DNA from: an uncultured Granulicatella sp.
GTDB taxonomy: Bacteria; Bacillota; Bacilli; Lactobacillales; Aerococcaceae
Reading direction: 5' to 3'
NCBI GenBank assembly: GCA_937891475.1
Contig: CALATC010000140.1
Location: 1-5,804, forward strand
DNA: 5,804 bases
In this document: positions 4,539-5,804 of the stretch, piece by piece
Position numbering within the stretch: position 1 is the first letter of the stretch
Layout: each line of letters begins with the position of its first letter
Program-made: the position numbers and the translations under genes
Notes under the pieces: model-generated
The model's database searches: none
The model's input: the letters and a program-made list of their open reading frames with translations, nothing else
Told to the model about the DNA's origin: nothing

Positions 4539-5696
4539 ATGAAATTTTCAGTAAACAGACAAGGGTTCTTAAAAAATCTTGTAGATGTGCAACGTGCAAT
4601 TCCATCAAAAACAACAATTCCGATTTTGACAGGGATTAAATTAGTTGCTAGTGAAGAAGGATTAACATTAACAGGTAGTGATTCAGAAGTTTCTATCGAA
4701 GTATTCTTACCAATCGAAGACGAAGAATTACAATTAACAGTCCAAGAACCAGGTAGCATCGTTCTTCCTGCTCGTTTCTTTGGAGAAATCGTTAAAAAAT
4801 TACCTTTAAATGTATTCACACTTGAAACAAATGATCAATTACAAGCAACAATTACAGCAGGTAATGCATCATTTACATTAAATGGATTATCAGCAGTAGA
4901 TTATCCACAATTACCAGAAATCGAAAAAAATCATGTCATTACAATTCCTGTTCCATTATTTAGACAAGTGATTGTACAAACAGCCGTTGCCGTTTCAACT
5001 GCAGAATCTCGTCCAATCTTAACAGGGATTCATATGGTGATTAAAGACAACCAATTAAAAGCAGTCGCAACTGACTCTCACCGTTTAAGCCAACGTATCA
5101 TTCCACTACAAATGCCAGCTGGAAGTGATGCATTGACTTTCGAAATGACATTACCTGGTAAAACATTATTAGAATTATCTCGTATCATCGACGGATTAGA
5201 AACAATCGATTTTGCGATTACAGATAATCAAATCTTGTTCCAAACAGAAACATTATCTTTCTACTCTCGTTTATTAGAAGGAATGTACCCTGATACAGAC
5301 CGTTTAATTAACGACGGAGCGAACACTTCAATTACAGTGGTTGCTAGCGAACTTGTAGCAGCTGTAGAACGTGCTTCATTAATGTCACATACGGATAAAA
5401 ACAATATCGCGACATTAACACTTTCATCGGAACGTATTCTATTAACAGGGAAATCTCCTGAAGTCGGTACGGTTGAAGAAGAAATCGCTGTGGAAAACTT
5501 CGAAGGAGCTCCACTTGAAATTTCATTCAACCCAGACTACTTAAAAGAAGCGTTGAAATTATTCGGTTCTTCAGAAGCGGTCATCAACTTCTTAGAAGCA
5601 AACCGTCCATTCACATTGAAACTAAAAGAAGACCACTCTGGTATTCCACATAGCTTCATTCAATTAGTGACACCTGTTCGTACATTCAACGGGTAA
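4539..5696 (+). CDS. dnaN: DNA polymerase III sliding clamp, beta subunit
   Basis: This 385-residue protein is the beta clamp, a ring-shaped dimer that tethers DNA polymerase III to DNA and serves as a docking platform for repair and regulatory proteins. Three repeated clamp domains occupy about 1-125, 130-255 and 260-385. Recognisable family blocks are MKFSVNR at the start, IPILTGIKL (27-35), DYPQLP (121-126), ESRPILTGIHM (156-166), ATDSHRLS (177-184) and the C-terminal QLVTPVRT (375-382), which forms part of the protein-binding cleft. The length is slightly above the 378 of Bacillus. AAAGGAGG at 4526-4533 lies five bases before the ATG. It follows dnaA by 174 bp and is closed by its own terminator. 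In Bacillus dnaN is normally followed by yaaA (rlbA) and recF, but neither begins in the remaining 108 bp. Confidence 0.98.
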   Translation: MKFSVNRQGFLKNLVDVQRAIPSKTTIPILTGIKLVASEEGLTLTGSDSEVSIEVFLPIEDEELQLTVQEPGSIVLPARFFGEIVKKLPLNVFTLETNDQLQATITAGNASFTLNGLSAVDYPQLPEIEKNHVITIPVPLFRQVIVQTAVAVSTAESRPILTGIHMVIKDNQLKAVATDSHRLSQRIIPLQMPAGSDALTFEMTLPGKTLLELSRIIDGLETIDFAITDNQILFQTETLSFYSRLLEGMYPDTDRLINDGANTSITVVASELVAAVERASLMSHTDKNNIATLTLSSERILLTGKSPEVGTVEEEIAVENFEGAPLEISFNPDYLKEALKLFGSSEAVINFLEANRPFTLKLKEDHSGIPHSFIQLVTPVRTFNG

Positions 5697-5716
5697 TCAT
5701 AGAGAATCAAACTTTC

Positions 5717-5751
5717 ACTCGAGCTTTCATTTTGAAGGCTCGAGTTTTTTT
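5717..5751 (+). terminator. Rho-independent terminator after dnaN
   Basis: A 12-bp stem (5717-5728 with 5734-5745, one G-U pair, core ACTCGAGC) closes a 5-nt ATTTT loop and is followed by a T run to 5751. It begins 20 bp after the dnaN stop codon and ends the dnaA-dnaN transcript. Confidence 0.93.
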
Positions 5752-5755
5752 ATTT

Positions 5756-5804
5756 GGCTCTTTGTCAAATAGTGTTGATGAAGAATTTTAGGAAGGGATT
5801 AAGC
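5756..5804. mobile_element. Putative end of an ISL3-like insertion sequence, cut by the window edge
   Basis: The sequence starting GGCTCTTTGTCAAATAGTG right after the dnaN terminator resembles, from memory, the terminal inverted repeats of ISL3-family elements in lactic acid bacteria (GGnTCTTTGTCAA-like ends). No transposase codons are visible in the 49 bases available and the other end is outside the window. The A+T-rich sequence just outside (5748-5755) would be a plausible 8-bp target site. The family name is tentative. Confidence 0.4.

Noticed and set aside
4376..4639. 87-residue open frame on + between dnaA and dnaN
   Set aside because: It lies over the origin box cluster and runs into dnaN in another frame, with no ribosome site or recognisable product.
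4505..4819. Open frame on minus over the dnaN start
   Set aside because: It is a shadow of the dnaN coding frame and faces the origin; no ribosome site seen.
1..5804. tRNA or rRNA genes, CRISPR arrays, riboswitches, toxin or defence genes
   Set aside because: I looked for these and saw nothing that supports any of them. The window is fully accounted for by origin DNA and housekeeping genes, apart from the two edges.

Overview
This window is a bacterial chromosome replication origin with its usual flanking genes. Gene order, A+T-rich composition, strong AGGAGG-type ribosome binding sites and TTATCCACA-type DnaA boxes all point to a low-GC Gram-positive (Bacillota). The short YidC lipoprotein and the protein sequences suggest Lactobacillales, perhaps near Carnobacteriaceae or Enterococcaceae. 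That last step is an impression and was not tested by a search.

Layout from left to right. Positions 1-186 carry no gene but hold four inverted repeats, the last being the terminator of the leftward operon. Positions 187-2473 are a leftward gene set, transcribed in the order rpmH (ribosomal protein bL34), rnpA (RNase P protein), yidC (membrane insertase) and jag/khpB (KH-R3H RNA-binding protein). It starts from a near-perfect sigma-A promoter at 2530-2558, and an intrinsic terminator lies between rpmH and rnpA. Positions 2474-3005 (532 bp) are non-coding and hold the rpmH promoter, two sub-clusters of DnaA boxes and the dnaA promoter. dnaA (3006-4364) and dnaN (4539-5696) run rightward. The 174 bp between them hold a second DnaA-box cluster, a GC-rich spacer, a run of DnaA-trios and a 31-bp pure A/T tract, which together look like the unwinding site. 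A strong terminator closes dnaN at 5717-5751, and the last 49 bases look like the end of an insertion sequence.

How the parts work together: DnaA binds the boxes on both sides of its own gene, probably represses its own promoter, and opens the duplex at the trio/A+T tract just before dnaN, whose product is the sliding clamp. Both gene sets point away from the origin, so transcription and fork movement run in the same direction. The leftward genes serve translation (bL34), tRNA maturation (RNase P), membrane protein insertion (YidC) and RNA binding (Jag).

I see no undescribed multi-gene system here. The points worth a second look are a terminator that begins inside the rpmH stop codon, the well-preserved trio element, the operator-like palindromes at the left edge, and the apparent IS end in place of the usual genes after dnaN.
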